Shown here: positions 43,191-55,984 of the stretch, one piece after another
Layout of the letters: every line of letters begins with the position of its first letter
Position numbering within the stretch: the stretch's first letter is position 1
Source of the DNA: Posidonia oceanica
Taxonomy: Eukaryota > Streptophyta > Magnoliopsida > Alismatales > Posidoniaceae
Length of the DNA stretch: 64,000 nt
Assembly: GCA_037176725.1 (NCBI GenBank)
Contig: JAZBRS010000049.1
Coordinates: 35,890,001-35,954,000, forward strand
Direction of reading: 5' to 3'
Translations under genes and position numbers: made by a program
Notes under the pieces: model-generated
The model's database searches: none
Seen by the model: only the letters and a program-made list of their open reading frames with translations
Told to the model about the DNA's origin: nothing

Positions 43191-45061
43191 AGGTTGCTGA
43201 ATCTTTTGGCAATCCTCAAGGATGGTATCCGGATTCAGGTGCAATGCATCACATTACCAATTCACTACAAAATCTTGATATTTCTCATGAATATAGTGGT
43301 CAAGATGAGGTGCGCACTGCTAGTGATAACTAATTCCAAGTTTTATCTTAGAAATCTTCTTGTTGTACCTAGTGTCACTAAGAATTTACTATTTGTTCAA
43401 TGTTTCACTCGTGATAACTCTGTTTTTTTTAATTTCATCCTGATCATGTCTCCATCAAGGACCGAGCAATGAAGAGCCTTCTGCTTCGAGGCTCCACTTA
43501 GGATGATCTGTATCATCTCCACTTCAATGCTAAACCTCCAAGCTCTTCACTTCAGCAACCAACATATCTAGTATCAACTACTGCCTCTCCTAGTACTTCT
43601 GCCTTTTTACTTCAAAAATCTTCTCCTTGTGGCATTATAGATTAGGTCATGCAAATTCTACTGTGGTTAATAAGGTTCTGTCTGAGCTTTATATTTCTCA
43701 TTCTTCTTTCAGTAAAAATACTTCTCTTTGAGAAGCTTGTATGAAGGCCAAAAGTCATAGACTTCCACTATGCACAAGTGATTCAATTAGTGAATATCTC
43801 CTTTTGATATTGTATTCTCAGATGTGTGGACATCACCAATGCAGTCCATTGAGGGATATAGATATCTTGTGTCATTCATTGATGATCATACTAAGTTTGT
43901 TTGGCTGTTTCCACTCTTTCTCAAATCTGATGTTTACTCAGTCTTTTTGAAGTTTCGGGCTCTTATTCAAACACAATTCAAATGTCAGATTAAAGCCATT
44001 CACTCTGATTGGGGAGGTGAGTATAGATCACTTCATGAGAAATTCAAAGAATTAGGTATTCACCATAGAATCTCTGCACCATATACTCCCCAATAGAATG
44101 GAACAGCTGAAAGAAAGAATAGGCATCTCACTGAAATGGCCTTAGCTTTATTAGCTCACAGTGAAGTCCTACTGAAATATTGGGTTCATGTATTTCAAAC
44201 AGCTGCTCATATTATCAATATGCTTCCCATTTCTTCTCTTAAGTTCGTGTCTCCTTTTAAAAAATTATTCAAGAAAATACCTGATTATAAATTCCTTAAG
44301 GTCCTTGGTTGTACATGCTACCCTCTACTAAGATCTTATAATACTCATAAGTTGCAATTCAGATCTCTCAAGCATGTCTTCCTTGGTTATAGTGGTTATC
44401 ATCATGCATACAAATGTTTGAATTTGACAACAGGTAAAGTTCTTATTGCCAGGCATGTCTTGTTTGATGAATCACATTTTCTTTTCTAAAACTCTACCTC
44501 AATATCGTCCCCTGTTGCTTTTCATCCTACTTTTCTTTCTATCCCTTCTTTTGTTAATCAAAGTTCTTCCCTCAATTCTGATCTATCCATATTTGAATCT
44601 ATCAGTCATCCTTCTTCTTTTTCTAGTCCAATTCTTTTCCTTCTTCCTCCTCTTCAATTCCCATTACTTCAGATAATAATGTGCCTCCTATATCTGATAA
44701 ACCTTAAAAATATTCTGATAAACATCTTCACCTTGCTACTGTTCCTCCTATATCTGATGCTTTTGGTGTGAATAATAGAAAGCATCAGATGGTTACTCGT
44801 TCCATGAATAACATCTTTAAAAAGAAGGTGTTGTCTACTACCTTGCATCCTCTTCCATAGCTTCTTGAGACCACAATGACATAATGTGAACCCACTTCTT
44901 ATTCACAAGTTGCTAAGAATATTCACTGGAGAGAAGCCATGGCTAATGAATTTAATGCATTGTTACAAACAAATACCTGGACATTGGTGCTTAGAACCTC
45001 TACTATGAATGTTATTGGTAATAAATGGGTACTCAAAATCAAGAGGAAGGTTGATGACTCC
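43191..45061 (+). pseudogene. copia-1 pol, first part: protease remnant, integrase, start of reverse transcriptase
   Basis: A protease remnant at 43220-43480 (WYPDSGAMHHIT in a broken frame) is followed by the integrase zinc-binding start (HYRLGHANST, about 43635). The catalytic core is at 43824-44100 (FIDDHTKFVWLF, IHSDWGGEYRS), with a TAG at 44094. The downstream core is at 44136-44489. Reverse transcriptase starts near 44930 (WREAMANEFNALL) and is cut at 45061 by copia-2. Several stops and frameshifts are present. Confidence 0.85.
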
Positions 45062-45222
45062 TGTTAAAGATAATGTATATATATGTGTGTAGTAAGACTA
45101 TATGGGTAAACGGGTTGTTGGATATCCAGTAAAGTCTAGGGTATCTAATATACTCTATATATATGTACCTACACATGATCAATAATATGTACTCTTTTTC
45201 TCCTTATTCTCTATCTTCTACA
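45062..45222 (+). repeat. 5' LTR of copia-2
   Basis: 161 bp, from tgttaaagataatg to ctatcttctaca, with TATA-like tatatatatg tracts. About 94% identical to the 3' LTR by eye. Confidence 0.93.
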
Positions 45223-45234
45223 TGGTACCAGAGC
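45223..45234 (+). other. Primer-binding site of copia-2
   Basis: tggtaccagagc, one mismatch to the initiator-Met tRNA complement tggtatcagagc, immediately after the LTR. Confidence 0.85.
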
Positions 45235-45264
45235 AAAGAAGATAAACCTTAGTCGTCACAACCA

Positions 45265-45530
45265 CCCACTGCCGCCGTTCAGGCCTTCCGGCCACCTTCC
45301 GCTGCCGTCCAGGCCCTCCGGCCACCTTACCCGCCGCTGACCAAGCCCTCCGGCCCCCTCCGGTCGCCGTCCAGCCTTCTTCGGCCAGTCCAGGCCTCCC
45401 CGGCCCCTCCAGGCCGCCGTCCAGGCCTTCTGACCCCTCCAGGCCGCCGTCCAGCCACTCCAGGCTGCCGTCCGGCCAGTCCAGGCCATCCGCTGGCCTT
45501 CCAGTCCTCTTCCGGTGCATGTCTTGCTGC
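45265..45530. repeat. GC-rich minisatellite-like repeats in the copia-2 leader/gag region
   Basis: Variants of ccgccgtccaggcc, tccggccacc and ccctccagg recur about eight times with irregular 24-33-bp spacing. The block is far more G/C-rich than anything around it and encodes only low-complexity Pro/Arg or Gly/Trp runs. Confidence 0.75.
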
Positions 45531-45639
45531 CGGTGAGGGCTCCCATCTTTCTCCGTCTAGTGTAGGGGCAGTCCAACCCCTCCCGTGCCGCCGTTTCGCG
45601 ATTCAGGCCATGTTCTAGGCCCTTCCTCCGTCTTCAGTC

Positions 45640-48105
45640 TTCGTCGTGTATGGATACGTCACATTCACACGTATTGGTGAGCAGTTCGGTTCACATCTCT
45701 GTATTTTCAGATCGTATAATGGTGTTATTTTCCATTTGCAATATAGTATGGTCTCTCGGGAGTCATTAGTTAAGCATCTTAGTGGACGTCTTAAGTGCAC
45801 ATATTATGGCAGACTAGGACATCGAGCCGACTGATGTTGAGATTTGATTGGCAGACCATAGACAGCGTATGTTACTACAGAGTCTACACCTATCGCTTCG
45901 ACCAGTGATGATCAGACGTTTACTGTTTCTCGGACTGACTATGAGTGGTTCTTACAACTAAAGGTCACTGATTCTGCTGTCACTGCAACGCAAGCAACTT
46001 CCTCAGGTACTAGTACTTTCCTTGCATCTAGGGAGTTTTCCTGGATTATTGATTCCGATGTCTCCTCACACATGTTAGGTACAAAAAGTTTGTTTACTAG
46101 TTTCTCTCAATTTTCTAATGTTCGATCAGTGGCAATTGCTGATGGTTGGTCTTGTCCTGTCTCTGGTGAAGGGGTTGTGCAAGTCTCTTTACAACTGTCT
46201 CTTGAACATATTTTTTTTGTGCCTGATTTCCTGTTAATTTGCTATCAATTAGTGCCATTATTAAACAATTATATTGTTTTGTCACTTTTTTCTCTTTTCA
46301 TTGTACATTATAGGATTTGCAGACTGGGAGAAGGATTGGTTTGGACCGTGAGCGAGGAAATGGTGTGTACCCGCTGTTCTGCGATGATATACCTCGAGGA
46401 TTAGTGTCTGTGGCATCTACATCTGAGTCTTCCTCCATTTGGCACTATCGGTTAGGTCATCCGTCTCATCAGAAGTTACAACAGGCTTTACTGTGGTATT
46501 GTGTGTCTCATTTTGCTTGTGAGTCGTGAGTTAGGTAAGCACTATCGTGCTTCCTTTAAAAATTTGCGTCTTGTTTCGAGTCTAACTTTATTTGAGTTAG
46601 TTTATTGTGATGTCTGGTTTGTTAGAGTTCCATTAGTGTCTGGTCATAGATATTATATAGTTTTTATTAATGATTTCTCGAGAGCATCTTGGGTCTATTT
46701 GCTTAAAGATCGTGGTCATATTTATGATGTACTTCAAACCTTTCTTTCAGAAATAAAAAATCAGTTTGATGTTACTCCAAAGTTTTTACATACTGATAAT
46801 GCTCTTGAGTTTGTCCAAACAAAAATTGCATCTTTTTGTGCTTCGTTAGGCATTATACATCAGACTTCGTGTCCTCATACTTCACAACAAAATGAGGTCG
46901 CAGAGCGTAAGCATAGACATAGTTTAGATGTTACTCGTACTATTATGTCATATATGCATGTTCCAAAATATCTGTGGTATGATGCTGTCTTACAACTACA
47001 TACCTCATAAATAGGATGCTTTCTGGTCCTTTAGGGGGTGAGATTCCTATTCGTCGTCTTAAGTCTGACACATGTTTGTTTCCTGTAACCCTTTGAGTTT
47101 TTGGCTGTGTGGCTTTTGTTCAGGATCTATCCCTTGGATTGGATAAGTTGTCTTCTAGGTCTATAAAATGCATCTTTATGGGATATTCTAGAACTCAGAA
47201 AGGTTATCGATGTTTTCATCCTTCCACTCGGTGGTATTTTGTCTCCGCCGATGTCACATTTTTTGAGTCTATGCATTATTCTGATGTGTCTCCCACTTCA
47301 GTTGAGTCTGTTCCCCTTCCATCTGTTGTTGAGTGTAAGGATGTCGTATCTCTAGAGATCTCCACTGTGCATACACAAGTTTTATAGGTAGATCGCCTCT
47401 TGCAGGTATATCGCTGTCGCTAGAGCACACCAGCACCTCTCATGACTGAACAAGACTCCTCTGCAGTTGTAAATCTACCCCCACTCCCTCAGACATTCCT
47501 ATTGCCCTTCGAAAAGGTATTCGCTCTTTCACTGCTCATCCCATCTCCAATTGTGTCTTATGCTTCTCTTCACCTTAGATTCCGTAGTTTTACCTTGTCT
47601 CTTTCTTCAGAATCCATTCCCAGGAATCATCAGGAAGCACTGTCCCTTCCTCATTGGAAGGCTGCAATGGATGAGGAGATTGCTGCATTAACCACTCGTA
47701 GTACTTGGGAGTTAGTGATCCGCACTGTTGGAGCTACAGTAGTCACCTGTAAATGGGTATACACTATCAAGTATAAGGCGGACGACAGCTTTGACAGATA
47801 CAAGACACGATTGGTTGCTCGAGACTTCACTTAGACATATGGCATTGACTATGTAGAGACCTTTTTTCCTGTCGCCTGTCTTAATGTTATCAGGATTATT
47901 TTGTCTCTAGTTATCAACTACTCTTGGGAGTTATGCCAGTTGGATGTCAAGAATACCTTCTTATATGGGGATCGGACCGAGTCTGTGCTTATGGAGTAAC
48001 CCCCGAGTTATGTTGCTCAGGGGGAGGATCGCGTGTGCAGACTGAAGAAGGCGATTTATGGCTTCAAACAGAGTCCCCGGGCATGGTTTGAAAAGTTCAG
48101 TCAGG
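45640..48105 (+). pseudogene. copia-2 gag end, protease, integrase and first part of reverse transcriptase
   Basis: A zinc-knuckle remnant (CTYYGRLGHRAD) lies at about 45798-45833, with the second Cys mutated to Tyr. A protease remnant at 46036-46080 reads IDSDVSSHM in place of DSGAS. The integrase zinc region is at 46439 (HYRLGHPSHQKLQ). The core is at 46585-46960, with catalytic-site-like D and E residues in VYCDVW-, LHTDNALEF- and NEVAERKH-type segments. Reverse transcriptase runs from 47640 (WKAAMDEEIAAL) to QLDVKN and MEQPPSYV-type segments near 47940-48010, and is cut at 48110 by the gypsy insertion. There are many stops. Confidence 0.85.
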
Positions 48106-48110
48106 TGGTT

Positions 48111-51086
48111 TGTAACATCCGGGAATTCATTTCCTTGTAATTGTGTTTGTTTAATGAATTCCTTAACTTTGGTCAGGTGTTATTGGCCTCGCAGGCCTCA
48201 CTTGAGTTGTTATGGGTCCCATCTGTGGTTTGTGTAGGTTTTCACATGTATTGTTGTGGTGGATTCCCACTTGTGGTGGTTGGTGGGACAGATTGTGGTC
48301 TGGTCCTGTGTTTCTCTCTTTCTCTCCTTTCCTCTCTCCTTTTCTTTCTCCCTCTCCCTCCTTCCCTCTCTCTCTCCTTCCCACCCCCTCCTCACGTCCC
48401 TCCCCCTCCTCTTTTCCTTCCCCCTTCCCCCGACGCGTGCGGATTCTTCTCCTCCTTCAGCCGACTCGTGCCCTCTCTTCCTCCCTCTCGTGCCGATCCT
48501 CCTCCTCCCCCTCTCCCCACCCGTCTCTCGCCCCCTCCTTCCTTTCCCTTCCTCCTCCTTTCCCCCTTCCTCTCCCTCCCGTCCTCTCCTTTTTCCTCCT
48601 CTTCCTCTCCTCTGTTGGCAGCGGAAGCGTGGTGGTGGCCGGCGTGCGGTGGCTGGCGGTGGTGCGGCGAGCGAGCTCCGGTCGTCGTCCCGGTGGAACG
48701 GCGTGCCCGTGTGCGGCGTGTGGAGCTTGGTGTGCGCGTGGATCGCCGGTAGACGGAGGTTGTCCTTCTGTCCTAAGGTATATGTCTCGCCTTAGGAGTC
48801 TATTTATTTAGAATTTGTCTTGTATGTGTTTCTTGTCATGATTTGTATGTTATATTTGAGTTTGACAATTTTTAGAGATTTATATGCATTTAGGCGAATT
48901 TAATTGGCTTCAGTTAGTTTATAGTTTGAATGTGGTTTCTGTCGTTTGATGAGGTTGAATACTCTCAAATGGTTTGAATATGATTTAATTGTGTGTCTTG
49001 CCATATTTATATGCTATGGTAGAGGTTTGGTAATTTTTAGAGATTTATTGTGGTTTTTGGCCGAATTTATGGTCTGAATGACTTAAATGCTAGAATTGTG
49101 GTTTCTAGTGGATTTCGGTGTTTTGGGCTTCGGATTGAGGCATTTGTGATATATTTGTGTTACTTGAGCTGAGACGTTCGTTTGTATGTGTTGCACGCTT
49201 GGTTTGGCGTGGATTTATAGTGTTTTGGGGTTTTTATAGAAATCGACTAGATTATTGGATTTTCGGTATTTTCTCGTGTTGTGTGTCTCGGAATGCCATA
49301 TCGAGGGTATGGTTGCGTTCCTTGTTTTATTCCTGAGATTCCGGTATATGGCACGCTCGTTTTAGAGTGTGATTCGGATATTTGGGGTTTTAAGTCGGTT
49401 CTTTAAATTTTCTGAATTGGCCTGGAACGGAGCCCTGTTGGTAGAATGAAGTTCCATTTTTCCCTTGTCCGGAGCACCGTTTTTGGAACGGAGTCCCGTT
49501 TTCCCCTGGTCTGGAGTGTCGGTCCAAAACGGAGCGCTGTTTCAGTGCTGATTTGTGAACGTCTGTCTTGATCCGACACTCCGGTGAATGGTGTGTCGAA
49601 TCAGAGGCTGAGTGTTTTCTCAGTAAATGTTTTCCAATGTGGTTTCCCTTGGTTGATTTTTGGGCTTTTTGTGCTTTAGCCCATGATATTTGATAAATGT
49701 TTTTAAAGAGATTTCTGAGGAAAAATATGAATGGTTTGCAAATGATTTTGTCGAGGTTTTCCGTGGTCGAAAATTTAGGAGTTGTGTTGGCTGGACCCGG
49801 GAATATGACGGCGTTCCTGGTGTGTCGCACACTTCGCTTGGGTTGACGTTTGGGGGTCAGAGTGTCGGCCGTACCTAGCGGTATCGTAGTAGCGGACTCG
49901 GGAGGTATGATATTCCTGCGTAGCTGGACGTGATATCCTAGTTGTTACGGGCACCGGGACTTGTCTTATTTTGGGTGTCGGTTGAGCCTAAGGGTTGGAG
50001 ACTCTAGTGGTTCGGGGCACTGGTGCTGGTTGAGCCTAGGGGTTGGGGCCTCTAGTGGTTCGGAGCACTGAGTTGAGGTCGCTGTATATTAGGCGTGTCC
50101 TGTGGTTTGTCCTGAGTGAGGACAGCTTGTCTAGTTGGGGTGAGTAGCTTTTCCTAGTGAGGGATCGCTTTTGAGGCGTCTCTAGTGACGAGATGTCGGG
50201 ACGGATACGCTCCTTCACAGGGCGGGTGTTCGTGGTAGTGCAGTGAGCTGCAGGGGTGAGTTCTTGGCTATTGTTTGAGGCCAGATCGGTTGCTTGACGC
50301 CAGGCAATACGATCAGTTGTGGTTTTGTGTCCGTAGGGCTGTGTTTTGTTTGTTGCTGGCTGTATTAGGCCTTGAGCTTTGCTTGAGCTTGGTTTTTGTG
50401 AGTTTTGCTGTTGTTTAGGCCATATTGGGCAAGTTACTTTCCGCCTGTGTATGGTGTGAGTTTGTGGTTTGTGTTTTGGATTGTATTAGGCCAGATGTTT
50501 TTCCCGCCTAGTTGTGGCGTGTGGCTTTGGTTTGAGCTTTGGGCCGGTGGGTCATTATATTGATTGTGATTTAGTTTTGCGAAGTATTTCCGCATTGTCT
50601 TGGCCGGTGGGTCGAGTGTTTTCCCAGCCTGAGGGGTTGGAGGTCTTTGAGTGGTTTTGAGGTTTGGGTCGGTGGGCTGTGGTTTTGTATATATATTTTT
50701 GTAAACGTCTGTCTTCCTCGGTTTTAGCTTATGGACTTTGGGAAGGGTGTTTTATTGATTATATTGTTTATTGTAGACCCAGATTTTGGGGTTTTATCGG
50801 TTGTGCCATATTTAAGGTTTTACGTCGTTTCTCGCTTGGTTTTTGTGAGGTGTGTGCTGGGTGACGATTTCTAGGTCACTCACGTGTGCTTTGTGTGGTT
50901 TGCAGGTGCAGATGATTAGCTGGTTTGAAGTATAGTGCATATAGTGGGGGTCACGTAGTTATCCACTGCAGGTTCCTAGCATTGATATTTGTTGTTAGTC
51001 CAGTAGTTTGTTGTAAATATTGTATTTAATTAAGTTTTAAATTTGTTGGACTTTTGGTTTTATTGGTAGCGACTTGGGTCGTTACA
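48111..51086 (+). repeat. 5' LTR of the gypsy element (2,976 bp)
   Basis: Starts tgtaacatccgggaattc and ends gggtcgttaca. It includes a roughly 300-bp pyrimidine-only-like tract (48300-48610) and a G/C-rich part after it. Long open frames across the tract are compositional, not genes. Confidence 0.93.
48300..48612 (+). repeat. Long pyrimidine (CT) tract in the LTR
   Basis: Nearly uninterrupted C/T-rich sequence (tctctcctttcctctctcc-like) on +. The homologous tract in the 3' LTR is at about 56175-56510, with length and unit differences. Confidence 0.85.
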
Positions 51087-51090
51087 GGTT

Positions 51091-51104
51091 TGGTATTAGA
51101 GTCC
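51091..51104 (+). other. Primer-binding site of the gypsy element
   Basis: tggtattagagtcc, similar to the initiator-Met tRNA site, a few bases after the 5' LTR end. Confidence 0.75.
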
Positions 51105-51259
51105 AGGTTCACTAGGTTGCACTAGCCCAGGAGTGGTCAGTCTAGTGACTCCATAGGGAATTGCATATTATGGTTGAGTCTGCACCTGTTGTTTGGCATA
51201 TATTGCTGCTTGTCTTATTGGCTGTGGTACAGGTTTTGTTGCTTCTCTCCCGGTTCAGC

Positions 51260-52430
51260 ATGTCTCGCCGTGGTCGCCGAAAGGATAAGGTCCTTGCTGA
51301 GGAACCTAGCTTTCAAAAGGAGAGTGGTTGGCAGGACGTGCGGACGGAGTTGCGAGGCTGGATGTGCAGGATCTCTCAAGTTTTTGGCAAGAGTGGCCCT
51401 GGTAAAGCGTCTGAAGGAGATCCGTGGCTGCACCAGTTGAGCAAGCTCCACCCGCCGACGTTCAAGGGTACTGGTACTCTTGAGGAGAGCGAGGCATGGC
51501 TGCGAAGGATTGAGAAGTTGTTGGATAGTTTGGCGTGTCCATAGGAGCACTGGGTGCGGTTGGCTGCCTTTCAGCTCGACAGCGATGTCGATGAGTGGTG
51601 GAGAGTCACCAGGCGGTTGAAGTTCCCGGATTCTATAACGGTCGACATCAAGTGGAAGGACTTCAAGGCTGCATTCCATAAGAAGTACTTCTCGAGCCAT
51701 GTGAGGAATCGATTCGACCGAGAGTTTCGGAGTTTGCAACAGAGCAGGATGTCTGTGGCTGAGTATGAAGTTTCTTTTGCCCGGTTGGAGAAGTTCGCCC
51801 AGGCCTTTGATTCTGAGGAAAGGCGGACGAAGAGATTTCTGGAAGGCCTTCAACCCAGCTTGAGGGTGAAGGTGATAGGCTGCTGCTGTGCGACGGTGGC
51901 TGAGGTTGTTCAGATGGCTTCTCGCTTTGAAGAGGAGTATAATCAGTATGTGAGTGGTCACTTCAAGGGGAAGACCAAGTTGCCCTTCACTTTCCGATTT
52001 TCTGTCTCTAGTCCACCGAGTTTTAGTGGTATGAGTAGCCTAGGAAAGAGAAAGAAGGATAGATCTGGTAGTGGTTCTGGTGTAATTTTGCTCGAGGTGG
52101 TGGTGGTGTTAGTCCTGCCTCTAGCGCCTGGCACAGTTTTACAGGAGTTGGTAGCACCGGTCCGAGTCAGACTGTTTCGAGTGGACAGAGTAACGCCCAG
52201 TGTTTCTAGTGTGGCCAGGTGGGTCACTTTGCAGCGAACTGTTTTTGAGCACAGTAGGTGACGAATCGGAGTGGTGTGTTACAACTGTAGGAGATCGGGA
52301 TATGTGCAGAAGATGTGCCTGGATCCTTCCAAGCGAGCCGGGAATGTGCCACAGCAGCCGACCCGGGGGCGTGTGTTTACTGTTTCAGTTCTCGACTGTG
52401 GACCTTTTGGTAATGTTATAGAGGATAAGT
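51260..52430 (+). pseudogene. gypsy gag (decayed)
   Basis: It starts MSRRGRRKDKV (ATG 51260). The retrotran_gag core is at 51440-51850 (LHPPTFKGTGTLEESEAWLR, then FKAAFHKKYFSSHVRNRFDR). A TAG at 51542 and a frame break near 52060-52260 disrupt it. Zinc-knuckle remnants (QCF-CGQVGHFAA- and CYNCRRSGYVQKMC-like) lie at 52197-52318 across frames. Confidence 0.85.
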
Positions 52431-52539
52431 CTCCGTAGTTTCCTTTGGGTGGTGTGACCTATTGTTACTGTTGTTGTTGTTGCATCTTTCCCCCTGTAAT
52501 ATGAACCTTGTTGTTTAATAGGAATGTTGCTGGTTGTGT

Positions 52540-54300
52540 TTTGGCCTTAGGTTCTTATTTTGTGGCGGGCCGAATGGCCAAAATTCTGTTTGACTCAGGG
52601 AGCACTTTCTCTTTTGTCTCCGAGTCTTTTGCGGCGGAGCTGATGATGTACCAGCTAAGTTAGCTTTCCACCTGGAGGTGGTAACGCCGCTGGGTGAGCA
52701 CAGTTTGGTGTGGAGATATCTGTCTTCTGTCGATCTGGACCTGAATGGCCGAGAGTTCGATGCCACTCTCATCCTCATGAGCATGAATGAGTATGATGTT
52801 ATTTTGGGTATGGACTGGCTGGGCTAATATTCTACTTTGATCGACTGTACTCGTAGGAGGATTTTCTTTGATGCTGCTGGGGTTGGTTCATTTTTTGTAC
52901 AAGGTGTGCGTCAGGGTGAGCCTAAGTTTGTGATTTCTGCTGTGAAGGTTTACAAGTCTTTGGCTCGGGGTTGTGTGGGGTACCTTGCTAGTGTGGTTAT
53001 CTCCTCTTCTCCAGAGTCGGGTGTTCACAACATATCTGTTGTGTGTGAATATCCCGACGTTTTTCTGGATGATTTGCCTTGCATGCCACCTCACAGGGAA
53101 GTGGAGTTCTTTATTGAGCTGACTCCGGACAGTGGTGCTGTTGCGAAGAATCCTTATTGGATGGCGTCAGCTGAGTTGCGGGAGCTCAAGGCCCAACTGC
53201 AGGAGTTGCTGAACAAGAGATTTATCAGGCCAAGTGTGTCTCCGTGGGGAGCGCCTGTCTTGTTCGTTCGTAAGAAGGATGGTTCACTCCGGTTGTGTAT
53301 AGACTATCGGATGTTGAATTAGCTTACAGTGAAGAACAAGTATCCGTTGTCCCGTGTGGAAGACCTGTTTGACTAGTTGCAGTCTGCCTCCGTCTTCTCG
53401 AAGATTGATCTGAGATCAGGATATCACCAGTTGAGGATCCATGATCCAGACATTCAGAAGACTGCTTTTCGGACGCGGTATGGCCATTTTGAGTTCGTGG
53501 TTATGCCATTCGGCTTGAGCAACGTCCCTGCCATATTTATGAAATTGATGAATCGGATCTTCAGGCCTTTCTTGGACCAGTTTGTGGTGGTCTTTGTAGA
53601 CGACATCTTGGTCTACTCCTCAGATGAGGCAGCTCATGTCCAACATCTGAGGGCGGTGCTGGATGTTCTGAGGCAGCACCAGCTGTATGTCAAGTTCTCC
53701 AAGTGTGAGTTCTGGTTGAGGGAGGTTATGTTCCTCGGCCACCTTATCTCTGGAGACGGTGTTAGAGTTGATCCTGTCAAGGTTGAGGCGGTCAGCAATT
53801 GGCAGAGACTCAGGAGTGTGTCTGAGATTAGAAGTTTCCTGGAGTTGGCAGGTTACTACAGGAGGTTTATCAGGAATTTCTCTTCTATTGTTTCATCCCT
53901 GACAGCTCTCACCATGTAAGGGATTTCGTTCATTTGGGACCAAGGTTGTGAGGCGAGTTTCAATGAGTTGAAGGCTTGTCTGACTTCTGCTCCTGTTTGG
54001 ACATTGCCTTCTGGTAATGGTGGCTTCACTGTGTATAGTGATGCTAGTGGTATTGGTTTGGGTAGTGTTCTGATGCAGCGTGGCAATGTGGTGGTTTATG
54101 CCTTTCGTCAGTTGAAAGACCACGAGAAGAACTACTCTACCCATGATCTTGAGATGGCTGCTGTGGTGTTCGGGCTGAAGTTTTGGCGATACTACCTGTA
54201 TGGGGAGCAGTTTGAGGTCTACACGGATCACAAGAGTCTGAAGTATATATTTACTCAGAAGGATCTCAACATACGGCAGCGGAGGTAGGTAAGTATCTCA
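52540..54300 (+). pseudogene. gypsy protease, reverse transcriptase and RNase H (decayed)
   Basis: Protease motif AKILFDSGSTFSFVS lies at about 52574-52620. Reverse transcriptase runs 53080-53920 with [31 protein letters not shown] and the catalytic [10 protein letters not shown] (53590-53625). RNase H is at 53940-54290 ([28 protein letters not shown]). Stops include those at 53323, 53374, 53917 and 54286, mostly in otherwise conserved sequence. Confidence 0.9.
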
Positions 54301-55950
54301 AGGACTATGATTTCAGTTTGTCCTACCACTTTGGGAAGGCCAACGTGGTCGTCGATGTTCTGAGTCGGCGTACGCACGTTATGGCTAGCCTGATGGTCAA
54401 GGAGTGGACTATGTTGGAGGATCTGGTTGACTGTGGACTCAAGAGACTACATCGGGGAGCAGACGGTGCCTATGTGGCGAGCTTGTCTGTTCGTCCCAAG
54501 CTAGTGGAGTTCATTATTGCTTGTCAGCAGACAGACCCTTTCTTTCAGGCGACTGTTGAGAAGTTGCGTGCTGGGGAAGCGTCGGACTTTTCTCTTGGCG
54601 TACATGGGGAACTGAGGTTTGATCAGCGTTTGTTTGTGCTCCAGTACGAGGAGGCCAAGCAGAGGTTACTGGATGAAGCTCATAGATCCAAGTACACCGT
54701 CCATCCAGGATCCACGAAGATGTATCGGGATTTGAAGTAGAATTTTTGGTGGCCTAGCATGAAGAGAGAAGTTGCTGACTATGTGGCAAGGTGTGTGACC
54801 TGCCAGTTAGTTAAGGTAGAGCACCAGTCAAGGTAGAGCACCAGAGACCTGGAGGAACTCTACAGCTTTTGAGTATATCGGAATGGAAATGGGAGCACAT
54901 CTCTATGGATTTTGTGACTGGGTTGCCGCGTTCTCTGAGGAAGAACGACACCGTGTGGGTGATCGTTGAGCGGCTAACCAAGTTAGTTCATTTTCTTGCT
55001 ATCCGAGTGAATCTTTCTTTACGGCGGTTGGCAGAACTGTACGTATCGGAGATCGTTCGGCTGCATGGTGTTCCTGTATCCATTGTGTCTGATAGAGACA
55101 TGTGGTTTACCTCGAGGTTCTGGAGGACTCTGCAGGAGATTTTTTGCACGGTACTCAATTTCAGTACAGCTTTCCACCCTCAGCTGGACGGTTAGACAGA
55201 GAGGACTATCCAGACTTTGGAAGATATGTTGAGAGCTTGTGTCCTGGATTTGCAAGGTAAGTTGGGAGGACCACCTGCCGTTGGTTGAGTTTGCTTACAA
55301 CAATAGCTACCACTTTAGCATTGGGATGGTACCATACGAGGCTCTGTATGGTAGGTCCTGTAGATCCCCGATTTGCTGGAGTGAGGTAGGTAAGCGGCAG
55401 CTTCTTGGTCCAGAGTTTGTGCAGCAGTATGCGGACAATGTGGACTTGATCCGCAGAAGGTTTCTGACTGCACAGAGTCGGTAGAAGAGTTATGCTGACT
55501 AGAGGCGGAGACCGTTGGAGTTTCTGGTGGGAGACTTTGTATTCTTGAAGGTTTCACCGACTAAAGGCGTGGAGGTTTGGCAAGTGTGGGAAGCTGAGTC
55601 CCCGTTATATTGGCCCGTACCAGATCACGCAGAGGGTTGGTGAAGTTGCCTATAGGTTGGCCCTACTACTAGAGCTGTCGGCAGTGTACAGCGTGTTCCA
55701 CGTCTTCATGCTGAGGAAGTGGCTGGCTGATGTTTCACAGGTGATTCCTGTTCAGCCGGAGGTGCTACAGGAAGATCTCTCCTTTGTTGAGGAGGCTGTC
55801 CAGATTGTTGATCGCAGAGATCAGGTGTTGCGGAATAAGGTGATTCCGCTGGTTCTTGTGAGATGGCAGCATTATAGAGCAGAAGAGGCAACTTGGGAGC
55901 GTGAGGATGGCATCCTTGTTCGGTACCCGCACCTTTTCGTTTACCCTTGA
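54301..55950 (+). pseudogene. gypsy integrase and C-terminal chromodomain (decayed)
   Basis: The integrase H2C2 zinc region (HRSKYTVHPGSTKMYRDLK, then CVTCQLVK) is at 54680-54820. The core is at 54880-55490 (ISMDFVTGLPRS, VSDRDMWFTSRFW), with breaks at 54738, 55193 and 55484. A short duplication (gtagagcaccag at 54818 and 54834) shifts the frame. The C terminus (55795-55935; VQIVDRRDQVLRN, VRWQHYRAEEATWERE) is a chromodomain, which in chromoviruses guides integration to heterochromatin. Confidence 0.88.
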
Positions 55951-55984
55951 TTTCAGGGGTGAAATCCTTTTTAGATGTTTATGA

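Noticed and set aside
45218..45576. Minus-strand Gly/Trp-rich ORFs
   Set aside because: Produced by the G/C-rich minisatellite in the copia-2 leader.
48141..48812. Three overlapping plus-strand ORFs of about 180-200 codons, and similar ones at 55947-56757 with a minus-strand 297-codon ORF at 55765-56658
   Set aside because: They are translations of the CT tract in the gypsy LTRs (Ser/Pro/Leu/Phe or Arg/Glu/Gly runs), occur in all frames and differ between the two LTRs.
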